Source: Haloarcula halophila (GTDB taxonomy: Archaea; Halobacteriota; Halobacteria; Halobacteriales; Haloarculaceae). From it: a DNA stretch of 64,000 bases. This document shows positions 9,157 through 18,060 of the stretch, piece by piece. The stretch covers positions 806,001-870,000 of the forward strand of contig NZ_CP119559.1 of the NCBI RefSeq assembly GCF_029278565.1, given 5' to 3'. A program made the translations under genes and the position numbers. Positions within the stretch are counted from its first letter, which is position 1; every line of letters begins with the position of its first letter. Below the pieces are notes generated by a model, which was not told where the DNA came from, did no database searches, and saw only the letters and a list, made by a program, of their open reading frames with translations.

Positions 9157-10095
9157 GTGACGGAGTTCGTCCTCTACGGTGGCAAAGGTGGTGTGGGAAA
9201 GACGACAGTAGCGACGGCGACGGGGCTGTCACTGGCCCGCGAAGGGTTCGAGACCTTGGTCGTCTCGACCGATCCGGCCCACTCGCTGGCCGACGCCGTC
9301 GAGGCGAATCTGGGCGGGAATCCGACCGAGATTCGCGACGGGTTCTGGGGCGTCGAGGTCGACCCACAGACCGGGATCGACCGCTACCAGTCACTGTTCG
9401 AGACGCTGGCCGCGGAGTTCAGCGAGGCCGGCATCGACCTCGACGAAGCGGAGGTCTCGGCGCTGTTCACGAGCGGTATCATGCCCGGAAGCGACGAACT
9501 CGCTGCGCTCGAAGGGATTGAAACCTACGTGGGAAACGACCGCTGGGACAGGGTCGTCTTCGACACGGCCCCGACGGGCCACACGCTCCGGCTCCTCGAT
9601 CTCCCCGAAGTCATTGACCGGGGGATGGCTACGGCACTCGACCTGCGCGACCAGGTTCGACGGAAGGTCGACACCGCCCGAACTATGATGTTCGGCCCGA
9701 TGGCCGGCCGGCGGAGCGACGACGGTCCGGACGATCTCTCGGAGATGCGCGATCGGATGGAACGGGTCGGGACCGTCCTCCGGGACCCGGACCGGACCGC
9801 GTTCCGGGCCGTCACGATACCGGAGACCATGGCCGTCCGGGAGACCGAACGCCTCGTCGAACAGTTACGCTCCTTCGAGGTGCCCGTGACCACCCTCGTC
9901 GTGAACAAGGTCATCGATGACCCGGGGGACTGCGAGCGGTGTCGCGGGAAGAAAGCGGTCCAGACCGAGGCGATCGAGACGCTTCGGCGATCGTTGCCCG
10001 ACCTCGATCTGTGGACCGTTCCGGACGAATCCGGGGAGGTGACCGGCATCGACGCGCTCGAGGGAATTAGTACACACCTAGGAACGAAATCGTAG
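9157..10095 (+). CDS. Get3/ArsA-family ATPase
   Basis: Deviant Walker A ATPase of 312 residues related to Get3 (tail-anchored protein targeting) and ArsA (arsenite pump ATPase). Residues 8-17 are GGKGGVGKTT, switch I is STDPAHSLADA, and switch II/ADP-contact is VFDTAPTGHTLRLLDLPEV. Cys259 and Cys262 (CERC) match the zinc-binding dimer motif of Get3, and only one ATPase half is present, which fits Get3 rather than bacterial two-domain ArsA. There are no ars genes nearby. I chose GTG 9157 over GTG 9139 because it gives the usual start (MTEFVLYGGKGG) and the correct promoter spacing. Confidence 0.88.
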   Translation: MTEFVLYGGKGGVGKTTVATATGLSLAREGFETLVVSTDPAHSLADAVEANLGGNPTEIRDGFWGVEVDPQTGIDRYQSLFETLAAEFSEAGIDLDEAEVSALFTSGIMPGSDELAALEGIETYVGNDRWDRVVFDTAPTGHTLRLLDLPEVIDRGMATALDLRDQVRRKVDTARTMMFGPMAGRRSDDGPDDLSEMRDRMERVGTVLRDPDRTAFRAVTIPETMAVRETERLVEQLRSFEVPVTTLVVNKVIDDPGDCERCRGKKAVQTEAIETLRRSLPDLDLWTVPDESGEVTGIDALEGISTHLGTKS

Positions 10096-10227
10096 TCGAA
10101 CCAGGGCAGTGACTGACGGGGTTTCGGGCCTGTGACGGTGAGCGTTGCGTCCCCCGTCTTCGGACGGCTGTGACAGGCCCCGAGCCAACCCGACGCCGTT
10201 TTGACCGGGGCGGTGCCAGGGTCGTGC

Positions 10228-11961
10228 ATGGACGACGAGCTTCGTGCCCGTATCGAGGAGGCCGCCGAAGTCGACGCCCTCCTCAACGCGGTCAAACACG
10301 ACAGCGAGGCACAGGTCGGGGCGATCATGGGGCCACTCATGGGCGAGAACCCCGAGTTCCGCGAGTACGGCGACGAGATTCCGGGGATCATCGCTCCGGT
10401 CGTCGATCGAGTCAACGGGATGGACGGCCAGGAACGACGCGATCGGATCGCCGAACTGGCCCCCGACCGTCTCGAAGAGATCGAAAGCGAAGACGAGGGC
10501 GAGGACCACCCACTGCCCGACCTTCCCAACGTCGACGAAGAGGAGGGCGTCCGGATGCGTGTCGCCCCCAACCCGAACGGCCCCTGGCATATCGGCCACG
10601 CGCGAATGGCTGCCGTCGTAGGCACCTACAAGGAGCGCTACGACGGCGCGTTCGTCTGCCGGTTCGACGACACCGACCCCGAGACAAAGCGGCCGGACCT
10701 GGACGCCTACGACCAGATCCTCGACGCCATCGACTATCTGGGTTTCGAGCCGGACTCGGTCGTGAAAGCCAGCGACCGGGTCGAGAGCTACTACGACCAC
10801 GCCCGGGACCTCATCGACGCCGGCGGGGCCTACACCTGCTCGTGTCCCCAGGGCGAGTTCTCCGATCTGAAGAACAACGCCGAGGCCTGTCCACACCGTG
10901 AGAAAGACGCCGGGACGGTCCACGAGGAGTTCGAGGCGATGGTCGACGGCGAGTACGAGAGCGGCGAGATGGTCCTCCGCGTACGGACCGACATCACGCA
11001 CAAGAACCCGGCGCTGCGGGACTTCGTCGCCTTCCGGATCATCGACACGCCACATCCCCGCGAGGCGGCCGCCGACTACCGTTGCTGGCCGATGCTCGAC
11101 TTCCAGAGTGGGATCGACGACCACTTGCTGGATATCACCCACATCATCCGCGGGATCGACCTCCAGGACTCCGCGAAGCGCCAGCAGTTCGTCTACGACT
11201 ACTTCGGCTGGGAGTACCCCGAGGTCGTCCACTGGGGTCACGTCCAGGTCGACGAGTACGACGTCTCGCTGTCGACCTCGACCATCGCGGAACTGATCGA
11301 AGAGGGCGACCTCGACGGCTGGGACGACCCCAGAGCGCCGACGGTCGCCAGCCTCGAACGGCGCGGCATCCGGGGCGAGGCCCTCGTCGACGCGATGGTC
11401 GAGTTGGGCACCTCGACCTCCAACGTCGACCTGGCGATGTCCTCGGTGTACGCGAACAACCGCGAGTTGATCGACGACGGGACGGACCGGGCGTTCTTCG
11501 TCCGCGAGGGCGACGAGTACGGCGGCCTGGTCGAGCGCCAGATCGTCGGCGGCCCCGACACCGGGCAGCCACCGTTCCACCCCGATCACGAGGACCGCGG
11601 CCGCCGGGAGATTCCCGTCGCGGGCGGCGTCGTCGTCGAGGGCGACGACCTGCCGGCCCACGGCGAGCGGGTCTGGCTGAAAGGCTACGGCTGCGTGCGA
11701 CACACGCGGGACGCCTTCGAGTACGCCGGCGACGACATCAGCGCCGTCCGCGAGGAGGGCGTCGACGTCGTCCACTGGGCACCCGCCGACGGACCGTCGT
11801 TCCGGCTTCGGACGATGGACGGCGACGTGACCGGGATCGGCGAGCCGGGACTGACGGAGTACGACGCCGACGATCTGGTCCAGTTCGAGCGGATCGGGTT
11901 TGCCCGACTCGACGACCTCGACGCCGACGGCGAATCGGTCGCCTACTTCACCCACCCGTGA
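10228..11961 (+). CDS. gltX: glutamyl-tRNA synthetase (archaeal type)
   Basis: Class Ic aminoacyl-tRNA synthetase, 577 residues, charging tRNA(Glu) and, as usual in archaea, probably tRNA(Gln) misacylated for the GatDE amidotransferase. The archaeal N-terminal helical domain (residues 1-100) precedes VAPNPNGPWHIGHARMAAV, with the HIGH signature at 121-124. RFDDTDPETKRP, AYTCSCPQGEF and WEYPEVVHWGHVQV follow. The KMSKS position (near 348) reads SLSTST, so the canonical lysine is not obvious. The C-terminus is the beta-barrel anticodon domain typical of archaeal/eukaryotic GlnRS-like GluRS. A TTTTGA box 30 bases upstream suggests its own leaderless promoter. It is convergent with mobA. Confidence 0.94.
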   Translation: MDDELRARIEEAAEVDALLNAVKHDSEAQVGAIMGPLMGENPEFREYGDEIPGIIAPVVDRVNGMDGQERRDRIAELAPDRLEEIESEDEGEDHPLPDLPNVDEEEGVRMRVAPNPNGPWHIGHARMAAVVGTYKERYDGAFVCRFDDTDPETKRPDLDAYDQILDAIDYLGFEPDSVVKASDRVESYYDHARDLIDAGGAYTCSCPQGEFSDLKNNAEACPHREKDAGTVHEEFEAMVDGEYESGEMVLRVRTDITHKNPALRDFVAFRIIDTPHPREAAADYRCWPMLDFQSGIDDHLLDITHIIRGIDLQDSAKRQQFVYDYFGWEYPEVVHWGHVQVDEYDVSLSTSTIAELIEEGDLDGWDDPRAPTVASLERRGIRGEALVDAMVELGTSTSNVDLAMSSVYANNRELIDDGTDRAFFVREGDEYGGLVERQIVGGPDTGQPPFHPDHEDRGRREIPVAGGVVVEGDDLPAHGERVWLKGYGCVRHTRDAFEYAGDDISAVREEGVDVVHWAPADGPSFRLRTMDGDVTGIGEPGLTEYDADDLVQFERIGFARLDDLDADGESVAYFTHP

Positions 11962-11962
11962 G

Positions 11963-12583
11963 CTAACGGTCCCGCCCGTTCTGTTCCCGGAACCGTTCGA
12001 GAACCGCGACGGTGTCGACGCTCGTCAGCGCCCGGTCGTCGAGCCCGATGGCGTCGCTATCGACGACAGTCGGAGACAACCGCTCCAGCAGTGCGTGGAG
12101 GCTCCGCTCGCCGTCGTCGTAGGCGTCGTCGGCAGCGGCGACCGCCCGGTCGACCCGGTAGACAGCACAGGTCGGTTCGAATCCACCGGCCGTTCGAGGG
12201 ACGACAGTCGTCCCGGCGTCGGCCGCACGCTCCAGCAGCGACGCCAACGACGCGGACGGCACCAGCGGCATGTCGCAGGCGAGGACGACGGCGTACTCGG
12301 TCTCGACGGACGCCAGCGCACGGGTGAGACCGGCCAGCGGCCCCTCGTCGGGCCGGTCGTCGACGGCGAACGTGACCCCGAGGTCGGCGTCGGCGAGGGC
12401 TGTCTCGAACGCCGGGCGCTGGTCGGCCCGGCAGTTCACGACGACTGCGTCGGTCACCGCCGCCAGCGTCCGGACGACGTGAACCAGCAACGGATCGCCG
12501 TCGAGCGTCGCCAGCGCCTTGTCGCCGTCGTCGAACCGGCGCGACCGGCCGCCCGCGAGGACGACCCCAGTAGCCGCGCTCAC
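11963..12583 (-). CDS. mobA: molybdenum cofactor guanylyltransferase MobA
   Basis: Transfers GMP from GTP to molybdopterin to form the (bis-)MGD cofactor needed by DMSO-reductase-family enzymes. 206 residues. The nucleotidyltransferase signature VLAGGRSRRFDDGDKALATL lies at residues 8-27, CDMPLV holds the metal-binding aspartate, and VDDRPDEGPLAGL follows the expected R-P-x-x-GPLAG pattern. It is the last gene of the nar operon: its ATG overlaps the stop of the Mrp gene by four bases. Co-expression with narG makes sense because the enzyme needs Mo-bis-MGD. Confidence 0.92.
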   Translation of the reverse strand: MSAATGVVLAGGRSRRFDDGDKALATLDGDPLLVHVVRTLAAVTDAVVVNCRADQRPAFETALADADLGVTFAVDDRPDEGPLAGLTRALASVETEYAVVLACDMPLVPSASLASLLERAADAGTTVVPRTAGGFEPTCAVYRVDRAVAAADDAYDDGERSLHALLERLSPTVVDSDAIGLDDRALTSVDTVAVLERFREQNGRDR

Positions 12584-13827
12584 GGTTTCACGGTCCGAAG
12601 GAGCCAGTCGTCGGGCGTCTCCCGGCTGACCTCGAAGGGGTCAAAGGCCTCGCGCGGGGCCTCGGCCAGTTGCCCGAGGAACGGACCGACCGGCGTCGGG
12701 TCCCGGTCGCTGACGAGGACGAACGCCTCGCCGGAGGAGAGTTCGCCGAACCGTTCGCGCACGCAGTCCTTTCGCTCCTGGGCCGGGAGGCCGCGGATGT
12801 CGATGGCCCCGTCGGGAACGTCGACTTCGCCGGCCGTCTCGGCGGCGTCGGCGACCGCGTCCGTCAGGTCCACGATCGGGCCGGGAACGTCGCCGGGTGT
12901 GGGCGTCCCCTGTAGGTCGTGGGTGAACGGGAGTCTGGCCAGAACCCGCGCATCCAGGTCCCCGATCCCCGACGGCCCCGCGGCTTCCGCGAAGAGGTCG
13001 TTGGCCTCGCCACAGCAGTCACAGACGTACTCCGCCATGTTGACGACGGTTCCCAGGACCGGCACGTCGTTGTCCCGGAACAGTTCGACGGTCCTGCTCG
13101 TGTCGCTGACGCTGGCGTGGAAGGGGGTCGTGACGACGACGACGCCGTCGACGGGGACCTCCTGCAGCGTCGTCAACACCACGTCGCCGGTCCCCGGCGG
13201 GAGGTCGATCACGAGCACGTCGTCGTTGCGCCAGGCCGTGTTCGAGAAGAGGTCCTCCAGCGCGTCGTGGGCCATCGCACCGCGCCAGGCCAGCGGCGCG
13301 CCGTCCTCCATCAGGCCGACGCTCATCACGTCCATCCCGCCGGTCCGGACCGGCAGCGGGTCCCCCTCGTCGCTGGAGTGGACCGGTCCCGAGATGTCCA
13401 GCAACCCGGGAACGTTCGGTCCGTGGATGTCGGCGTCGAACAAGGCCACGTCGTTGTCGGCCGCCAGCCCGCAGGCGAGGTGGGTCGCGGTCGTGGATTT
13501 GCCGACGCCGCCTTTCGCGCTGGCGACGGCGATCACGTGGTCGAACGCCTCGACCGCCGACCGGCCCTCGCTCGACGGGCTCGTACTCTCGACGTGGACG
13601 CTCTCGACACCGTCGACGTCGTCGACGGCCCGCAACGTCGCTTCGACGATCTCGTCGGCGGTGTCGCCGTCGACGGCCGTCAGATCGGTCTCGATCGTCA
13701 CGTCGCCGGCCTCGACAGCGATGTCTTGGACGAACCCCGCCTCGAAGACGGAGAGGTCGGCCTGTGGGTCACGCACTGCGCGGAGCTGTGCCTCGACACG
13801 ATCGGTCAGCGTCGTTTGTGCTGTCAT
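12580..13827 (-). CDS. Mrp/ApbC-type Fe-S carrier ATPase with C-terminal DUF2249 domain
   Basis: 415 residues in three parts. Residues 1-80 are a MIP18/DUF59 domain. Residues 97-330 form an Mrp/NBP35 deviant Walker ATPase (VASAKGGVGKSTTATHL at 101-117, switch region DADIHGPNVPG, VIDLPPGTGD) with the cluster-binding pair Cys269-x2-Cys272. From about residue 335 to the end is a DUF2249 domain (IDIRGLPAQERKDCVRERF ... LVSDRDPTP ... DDWLLRTVK). The family assembles and transfers Fe-S clusters; DUF2249 proteins are frequent partners of denitrification and molybdoenzyme genes. Four-base overlaps with both neighbours put it inside the nar operon, so a role in loading the Fe-S clusters of NarG/NarH is a reasonable inference. 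Confidence 0.9.
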   Translation of the reverse strand: MTAQTTLTDRVEAQLRAVRDPQADLSVFEAGFVQDIAVEAGDVTIETDLTAVDGDTADEIVEATLRAVDDVDGVESVHVESTSPSSEGRSAVEAFDHVIAVASAKGGVGKSTTATHLACGLAADNDVALFDADIHGPNVPGLLDISGPVHSSDEGDPLPVRTGGMDVMSVGLMEDGAPLAWRGAMAHDALEDLFSNTAWRNDDVLVIDLPPGTGDVVLTTLQEVPVDGVVVVTTPFHASVSDTSRTVELFRDNDVPVLGTVVNMAEYVCDCCGEANDLFAEAAGPSGIGDLDARVLARLPFTHDLQGTPTPGDVPGPIVDLTDAVADAAETAGEVDVPDGAIDIRGLPAQERKDCVRERFGELSSGEAFVLVSDRDPTPVGPFLGQLAEAPREAFDPFEVSRETPDDWLLRTVKP

Positions 13828-14672
13828 AGATCGGGCATCCTGTTGAGTCGGTCCTCACCGGGGAGTAGTCGGGCGTCGTTCTCCAAAGCACCGCCGAACT
13901 GGCGGCGAAACTGTCCGGTATCGGCCTCCAGGGACCGCTCCGCAGTCTGTCGGACGACGGAGGCCGGGTCGTCGGTCAACTCGCGCAGTCGCTCGCGGAC
14001 CCGGTCGTCGTCGACCCCGGCCAGCATGTGGGCGGCCCACTCCCGGAGGCGTTCGCTGTCCGCGTGGCTCAACTCCAGCAGTTCCTCGGCCATCGCTTCG
14101 CCGCGGAGCTTGAACAGCGAGATCGCCGCGTTCCGGCGGACGGCGTGGTGGTCATCCCCGGCCAGGACCGCCGCGATGTCGTCCTCGTGGGCTTGGCGGT
14201 CGAGGTTGTCCAGGGCGACGACGGCCTCGGCCCGGACCCACGGGTCGGCGTCGTCGAGCAGTTCGACGGCGACGGCGGCCGTCCGCTCGTCGCTGTGTGC
14301 GGTCAAGGCCTCGACGGCGAACTGGCGGACGTCACTGTCAGCGTCGGTCGTCGCGGCCCGGGCGAGTGCGGTCACGACCGCGTCGTCGGTCGGCTCGTCC
14401 TTCAACGCCAGGGCCGCCCGCCGTCGATCGATATCGGTCCCGTCACGGAGGTCCGACAGCAACGCCGCCAGATCGGCGTCCCCGACGGGTTCGGTGTCGG
14501 CGGCCGCCAGCTCCTCGGGCGTTGCCTCCCCGATGGTCACGTCCTCGCGGCTCACCTCGATGTCTTCCAGCGCTTCGATGTCGGTGTGCATCCCCGGACT
14601 GCGCTCGGGGTCCAGTTGCGGGTCCGGGTCGGCGTCGAGTTGTTTCTCGTACTCGCTGCGGTCGTCGGTCAT
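13824..14672 (-). CDS. HEAT-repeat protein of the nar operon
   Basis: 282 residues. The first 75 are acidic and irregular; the rest is a run of HEAT/PBS-lyase-type helical repeats of about 30 residues, with recurring cores such as VRQFAVEALT, WVRAEAVVALD, AVRRNAAISLF and LREWAAHMLA. No enzyme motif or signal peptide. The start ATG overlaps the stop of the membrane-protein gene upstream, so it is co-translated with the operon. A second HEAT protein with the same repeats (WVRAEAVVAL, ARQYAVEALG) lies at 60909-61808 in the second molybdoenzyme cluster. I infer a maturation or assembly scaffold role, not established. Confidence 0.82.
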   Translation of the reverse strand: MTDDRSEYEKQLDADPDPQLDPERSPGMHTDIEALEDIEVSREDVTIGEATPEELAAADTEPVGDADLAALLSDLRDGTDIDRRRAALALKDEPTDDAVVTALARAATTDADSDVRQFAVEALTAHSDERTAAVAVELLDDADPWVRAEAVVALDNLDRQAHEDDIAAVLAGDDHHAVRRNAAISLFKLRGEAMAEELLELSHADSERLREWAAHMLAGVDDDRVRERLRELTDDPASVVRQTAERSLEADTGQFRRQFGGALENDARLLPGEDRLNRMPDL

Positions 14673-15502
14673 CGCGACCCCTCCAGGGAGACGAGGGTGG
14701 CGATCCCCAGCGCGAAGGGGACGGCCCGAGCCACTGTGGCCGGGACGCCGGCCAGGGCCAGGAGGACGACGCCGGCCAGCAACGGCCAGTTGCGCGTCCG
14801 GCCCGCCGCACTGGCCGTCGAGACCGTCCCGGCGGCCGCGAGCGCGACGACGGGGAGGGGCGTCCCGACGACGCCACCCCCCACCAGCGTCACGGCGCCG
14901 GTGACGAACGGCACCGAGAGCCCGACGGCGACCACCGCACCGAAGGCGAGTCCGCCGCCGATCAGCGCGCGGCCGTCGGTGGCCGTAAACACCAGCGACA
15001 GTCCCATTCCGGCCAGTGTAAGCGTCGAGCCGACCGACCGGAGGCCGACGAACCCACCGACGCCGCTCGCCAGCCCGACAGTGAGCGCCGTCAGGAGGAC
15101 GGCCCCAGCGGCTCGTTCGCCGGTCGACAGCCGGTCGCGGGCGGCGACGACGACGGCGACCGTCCCGGCGACCACTGCGACGGCGGCGGGCGCGGCGGCT
15201 GCCCCGGACACGAGCGATAGGAGGCCGAAGACGCCGACGAACAGCAATCCGACCCCGACCGTGGGACGGCGGGCGAACACCCCGGCGACGACGGCCGCGA
15301 GTGCCGGGATCGCCGTCGCGATCCACCCGAGGGACTCGACGGCGACGGTCGACGGGGCGCCGGGCGCGTTGACGGCCAGTGCGGCGACGAACCGGGCCGC
15401 GACGGCGACGGCAGCGATCCCGACGACGGCGATCGGGAGCGACTGTCGGTGTTCCTCGGGGAGTGCGGGCAGGTGTCCGAGGACAGTCTTGTGGGTGCTC
15501 AT
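14669..15502 (-). CDS. polytopic membrane protein of the nar operon
   Basis: 277 residues, very rich in Ala, Val, Leu and Gly, with about eight hydrophobic segments spread from residue 22 to the C-terminus. The short N-terminus (MSTHKTVLGHLPALPEEHR) is soluble. No conserved histidine pairs that would mark a cytochrome b are apparent, so I do not call it NarI. It corresponds in position to an uncharacterised membrane protein of haloarchaeal nar operons. It overlaps narJ upstream and the HEAT gene downstream by four bases each. Confidence 0.75.
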   Translation of the reverse strand: MSTHKTVLGHLPALPEEHRQSLPIAVVGIAAVAVAARFVAALAVNAPGAPSTVAVESLGWIATAIPALAAVVAGVFARRPTVGVGLLFVGVFGLLSLVSGAAAAPAAVAVVAGTVAVVVAARDRLSTGERAAGAVLLTALTVGLASGVGGFVGLRSVGSTLTLAGMGLSLVFTATDGRALIGGGLAFGAVVAVGLSVPFVTGAVTLVGGGVVGTPLPVVALAAAGTVSTASAAGRTRNWPLLAGVVLLALAGVPATVARAVPFALGIATLVSLEGSR

Positions 15503-16179
15503 CGTCTCCCCTCCAGTCGATCGGCGAGGTCGTTCCGGTCGGCGCGGACGAACACCTCCATGAACTCCCCGAGCGAACCGTAGACGTCGGTTCCGGGTTC
15601 GTCGGCCAGCCGGTCGGCGACGCCGGCGGCGGCGTGACCGAGGTGGCGGTCCTGGAAGTCGAGGCGAGCCAGCGCCGCGTCCTCGCCGGCCACGGCCTCC
15701 CGTCGTGCGAGGTAGCCCGCGAACTCCAGTTCGTACCGGAGCGCGTCGTGGTTGTCCCGCCTGTCCTGGTCGATCTCCAGCCCGTAGTGGTCGTAGGCCC
15801 GCGCCAGGTCGAGGTTCACGTCGTTCCAGGACTGGTCGGGCCGGTATTTGGACTCGTACAGCGGCACCGGCGGGCCGGAACTGTCCAGCGAGCCGTCCGT
15901 CCGGTCCGTGTACTCGCTGTAGCCCAGTTCGAACAGGTCGTTGTACCGCGCGGCCATGGTCTCGTAGTCGTCGTCGGTCGCCAGCGTCGGGGCCTCGACG
16001 GCGAGCGCGGTCTGATCGAGACACCGTCGTAAGTCACGCGCCAGGGCACCGGAGGCGGCCGCGGTGTGGAACTCCTCGTCGGGGTACCGGAACACCGCCG
16101 CCAGCGTCCGGTAGACGGTCCCGCGGGCGGCCGCGTCCCGGTCGATATCCTCGGGCGCGTCGGCGGGCGTCGTCGCCAT
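15499..16179 (-). CDS. narJ: NarJ/TorD-family molybdoenzyme assembly chaperone
   Basis: 226 residues, all-helical, matching the TorD/DmsD/NarJ chaperone family: an N-terminal YRTLAAVFRYPDEEF start, a YNDLFELGYSEYTDRTDGS segment, PVPLYESKYRP, then DHYGLEIDQDRRDNHDALRYELEFAGYLA, a form of the E-P-D-H-x2-x-E-L core. These proteins bind the catalytic subunit and hold back export until cofactor is inserted. The start ATG at 16179 overlaps the stop of the heme-subunit gene (TGATG); longer in-frame starts would run into that gene. A second, divergent family member is at 62866-63591. Confidence 0.88.
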   Translation of the reverse strand: MATTPADAPEDIDRDAAARGTVYRTLAAVFRYPDEEFHTAAASGALARDLRRCLDQTALAVEAPTLATDDDYETMAARYNDLFELGYSEYTDRTDGSLDSSGPPVPLYESKYRPDQSWNDVNLDLARAYDHYGLEIDQDRRDNHDALRYELEFAGYLARREAVAGEDAALARLDFQDRHLGHAAAGVADRLADEPGTDVYGSLGEFMEVFVRADRNDLADRLEGRR

Positions 16180-17000
16180 CACTCCATCCCCCCTCTGGCG
16201 CGGTGAACTCCGAAGGCAGTCACGCCGACGACCGCGACGATGGCGACGCCGGCGACCGACCACAGCAGCGCCTCGTATGGCGGTCCCTGCGGCCCCTCGC
16301 CGAACGGGAAGTAGTGCCACTCCGAGACGGACTTCTGACCGGCCCGCTCGCCGTTCGAGCCGTTCCAGACCGCGAAGGCCACGTCGAGGTCGCCGTCGTC
16401 GGTGATCGTCGTCCGGTTGTCCCCGCTGGCGTCGACAGAGCGGGCGTAGACCACCGACCAGGTACCGTCGTCGTAGCTGGCCTCGGTGTTGACCGCGGGC
16501 TGGTCGAACGCCGTCGTCGAACCGACGCCGCCGGCCAGCAGTTCCTGGGTCCCGGCGTCGGCACTCCAGTACCAGACGTTGACCATGTTCCCGGGACCGC
16601 CCATCGCGATCGGCGGCCGGGAACTGGCGTTGGCCGGGAACTGGACCGCGACCTGATCGGCGAACGCCGCCGGACTGGTAGCGTTTCGGTCCCGGGTCGC
16701 GTCGGCCCACTGCAGCCGCAGGTAGAGCGTGCCGTCGCCCCGTGCCGCCTGGACGTGGACCCGTTCGACGGTCGTGTCGTCGGCGTTCGGGACGCTACTC
16801 GGTGCGCTGGTCAGCGGGACGTCGGCGGCCGGGACCGACTCCCAGCCGTCGGCGGCCGGCGTCGAGAGGTCCCCGGTCGCCGGCGAGACCGGTATCTCGT
16901 GGGCCGGGCGGGCGGTCGCGAGCGGCGCCGCGGCCGTCGCTGCCACCACGATCAGACCCAGCAGCAGTGCCGTGCCGAGCGTGCGCCTGTCGTCAGTCAT
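16179..17000 (-). CDS. exported heme-b-binding gamma subunit (ethylbenzene dehydrogenase gamma-like)
   Basis: 273 residues. A signal peptide covers about residues 1-31 (GTALLLGLIVVAATAAAPLATA), and a single C-terminal membrane helix around 245-265 is followed by a short basic end. The domain between matches the type II DMSO-reductase gamma-subunit family, which binds one heme b through Met and Lys ligands: YLRLQWADATRDRN, PIAMGGPGNMVNVWYWSAD and VAFAVWNGSNGERAGQKSVSEWHYF. It probably passes electrons to NarH on the outer face of the membrane, tethered by its tail. It overlaps narH by 8 bases. A paralogue is at 61805-62869 with the matching PITMGATGDPVNIWYW motif. Confidence 0.83.
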   Translation of the reverse strand: MTDDRRTLGTALLLGLIVVAATAAAPLATARPAHEIPVSPATGDLSTPAADGWESVPAADVPLTSAPSSVPNADDTTVERVHVQAARGDGTLYLRLQWADATRDRNATSPAAFADQVAVQFPANASSRPPIAMGGPGNMVNVWYWSADAGTQELLAGGVGSTTAFDQPAVNTEASYDDGTWSVVYARSVDASGDNRTTITDDGDLDVAFAVWNGSNGERAGQKSVSEWHYFPFGEGPQGPPYEALLWSVAGVAIVAVVGVTAFGVHRARGGME

Positions 17001-18060
17001 CGAAGACCTCCAGTCGGTACTGTTTCGCGGGGTTCTTGTGCTGGAGCAGTTCCATCAGTTCGCTGTCGGCCCCCTGGCGAGCGCGCTGGCGCTCGCGTTC
17101 GATGGTGTCCAAGGCGTCGTCGACGCGGTCGCCGAACAGCTCACGGAGGTACTGGCGCGGGATGCGGTCGACGTCGACCGTCTCGCCGTCCTCGGTGTGC
17201 TGGCCGGGCGCGTACGGCGGGATGTAGTAGACGTTGGGCTGGGTCCGGAACTCCGGATGCAAGGGGAGCGCGACCTCGTACTCCTCGACGAGTTTGTAGA
17301 TGGGGCCGTCCTCGTCGTCGAGGAAGCCAACGAGGCGCAGCTGTGGCGGACACTCCTCGGCACAGGCCGGCGCGTAGGTCTCCCCGTCCGGACCTTCGCC
17401 CTCCAGACGCGGGTAACAGAAGATGCACTTCTCGGATTTCTTCGAGACGGTGTTGTAGTACACCTTCTTGTAGGGGCAGCCCTCGACGCAGTAGCGGTAG
17501 CCCCGACAGCGATCCTGGTCGACGAGGACGATACCGTCCTCGCTGCGCTTGTAGATGGCCGAGCGCGGGCAGGCCTCGACACAGGAGGGGTGGGTGCAGT
17601 GGTTGCAGATCCGCGGGAGGTAGAAGTAGTAGCTGTTGGGGTACTCGCCGGCGCCCTGGTCCTCGTCCCAGTTCGGTCCCCACTCGGCGCCCTCCCGCGG
17701 ACGGAGTGGCTCGTCGCTGCCCTCGTACATGATCTCCTCGTGGTTGAACTCCCAGGAGCGGCCGTACTCCTCGCGGGAGGGGATGTCGCCGGTCTCGCGG
17801 TCCGAGTGGTCCGCGGACTGCCAGCCCCCGCCGGAGTCCTCCCAGCCCCGCGGGTACCCCTCGCCGGGCTTGGTCTCGACGTTGTTCCAGTACATGTAGT
17901 CGGTCCCGCCGCCCTCCGTCCAGAGGGATTTACACGCGATGGTGCAGGTCTGGCAGCCGATGCACTTGTTCAGGTCCATCACCATCGCGACCTGGTGGTC
18001 GACGCCGTCGGCGACGTTGACGTGGGTGTCCTCCCCGTTCTGGCTACTCATCGGACTCAC
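16993..18060 (-). CDS. narH: respiratory nitrate reductase beta subunit (Fe-S)
   Basis: 355 residues with four ferredoxin-type cysteine groups: CIGCQTCTIAC (33-43), CNHCTHPSCVEACP, CRGYRYCVEGCP, and CIFC with a distant CAEECP. In the third group a Tyr takes the position of the Trp found in E. coli NarH, so one cluster is expected to be [3Fe-4S]. The C-terminus carries RTQPNVYYIPPYAPGQH, typical of the NarH/SerB/DdhB line. There is no signal peptide, so it should be exported as a complex with the TAT-bearing NarG. It overlaps narG by 17 bases. Confidence 0.93.
   Translation of the reverse strand: MSPMSSQNGEDTHVNVADGVDHQVAMVMDLNKCIGCQTCTIACKSLWTEGGGTDYMYWNNVETKPGEGYPRGWEDSGGGWQSADHSDRETGDIPSREEYGRSWEFNHEEIMYEGSDEPLRPREGAEWGPNWDEDQGAGEYPNSYYFYLPRICNHCTHPSCVEACPRSAIYKRSEDGIVLVDQDRCRGYRYCVEGCPYKKVYYNTVSKKSEKCIFCYPRLEGEGPDGETYAPACAEECPPQLRLVGFLDDEDGPIYKLVEEYEVALPLHPEFRTQPNVYYIPPYAPGQHTEDGETVDVDRIPRQYLRELFGDRVDDALDTIERERQRARQGADSELMELLQHKNPAKQYRLEVFDD

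Noticed and set aside
12170-12190. GGTTCGAATCC, a possible tRNA T-loop
   Set aside because: It lies inside mobA coding sequence, and no cloverleaf can be drawn around it.
11900-13846. Long plus-strand open frame opposite mobA and the Mrp gene
   Set aside because: The product is Ser/Arg-rich with no family motif, and the minus-strand genes show clear P-loop and nucleotidyltransferase motifs.
14669-15502. NarI-type cytochrome b subunit
   Set aside because: The protein is polytopic but lacks the histidine pairs expected for heme ligation.
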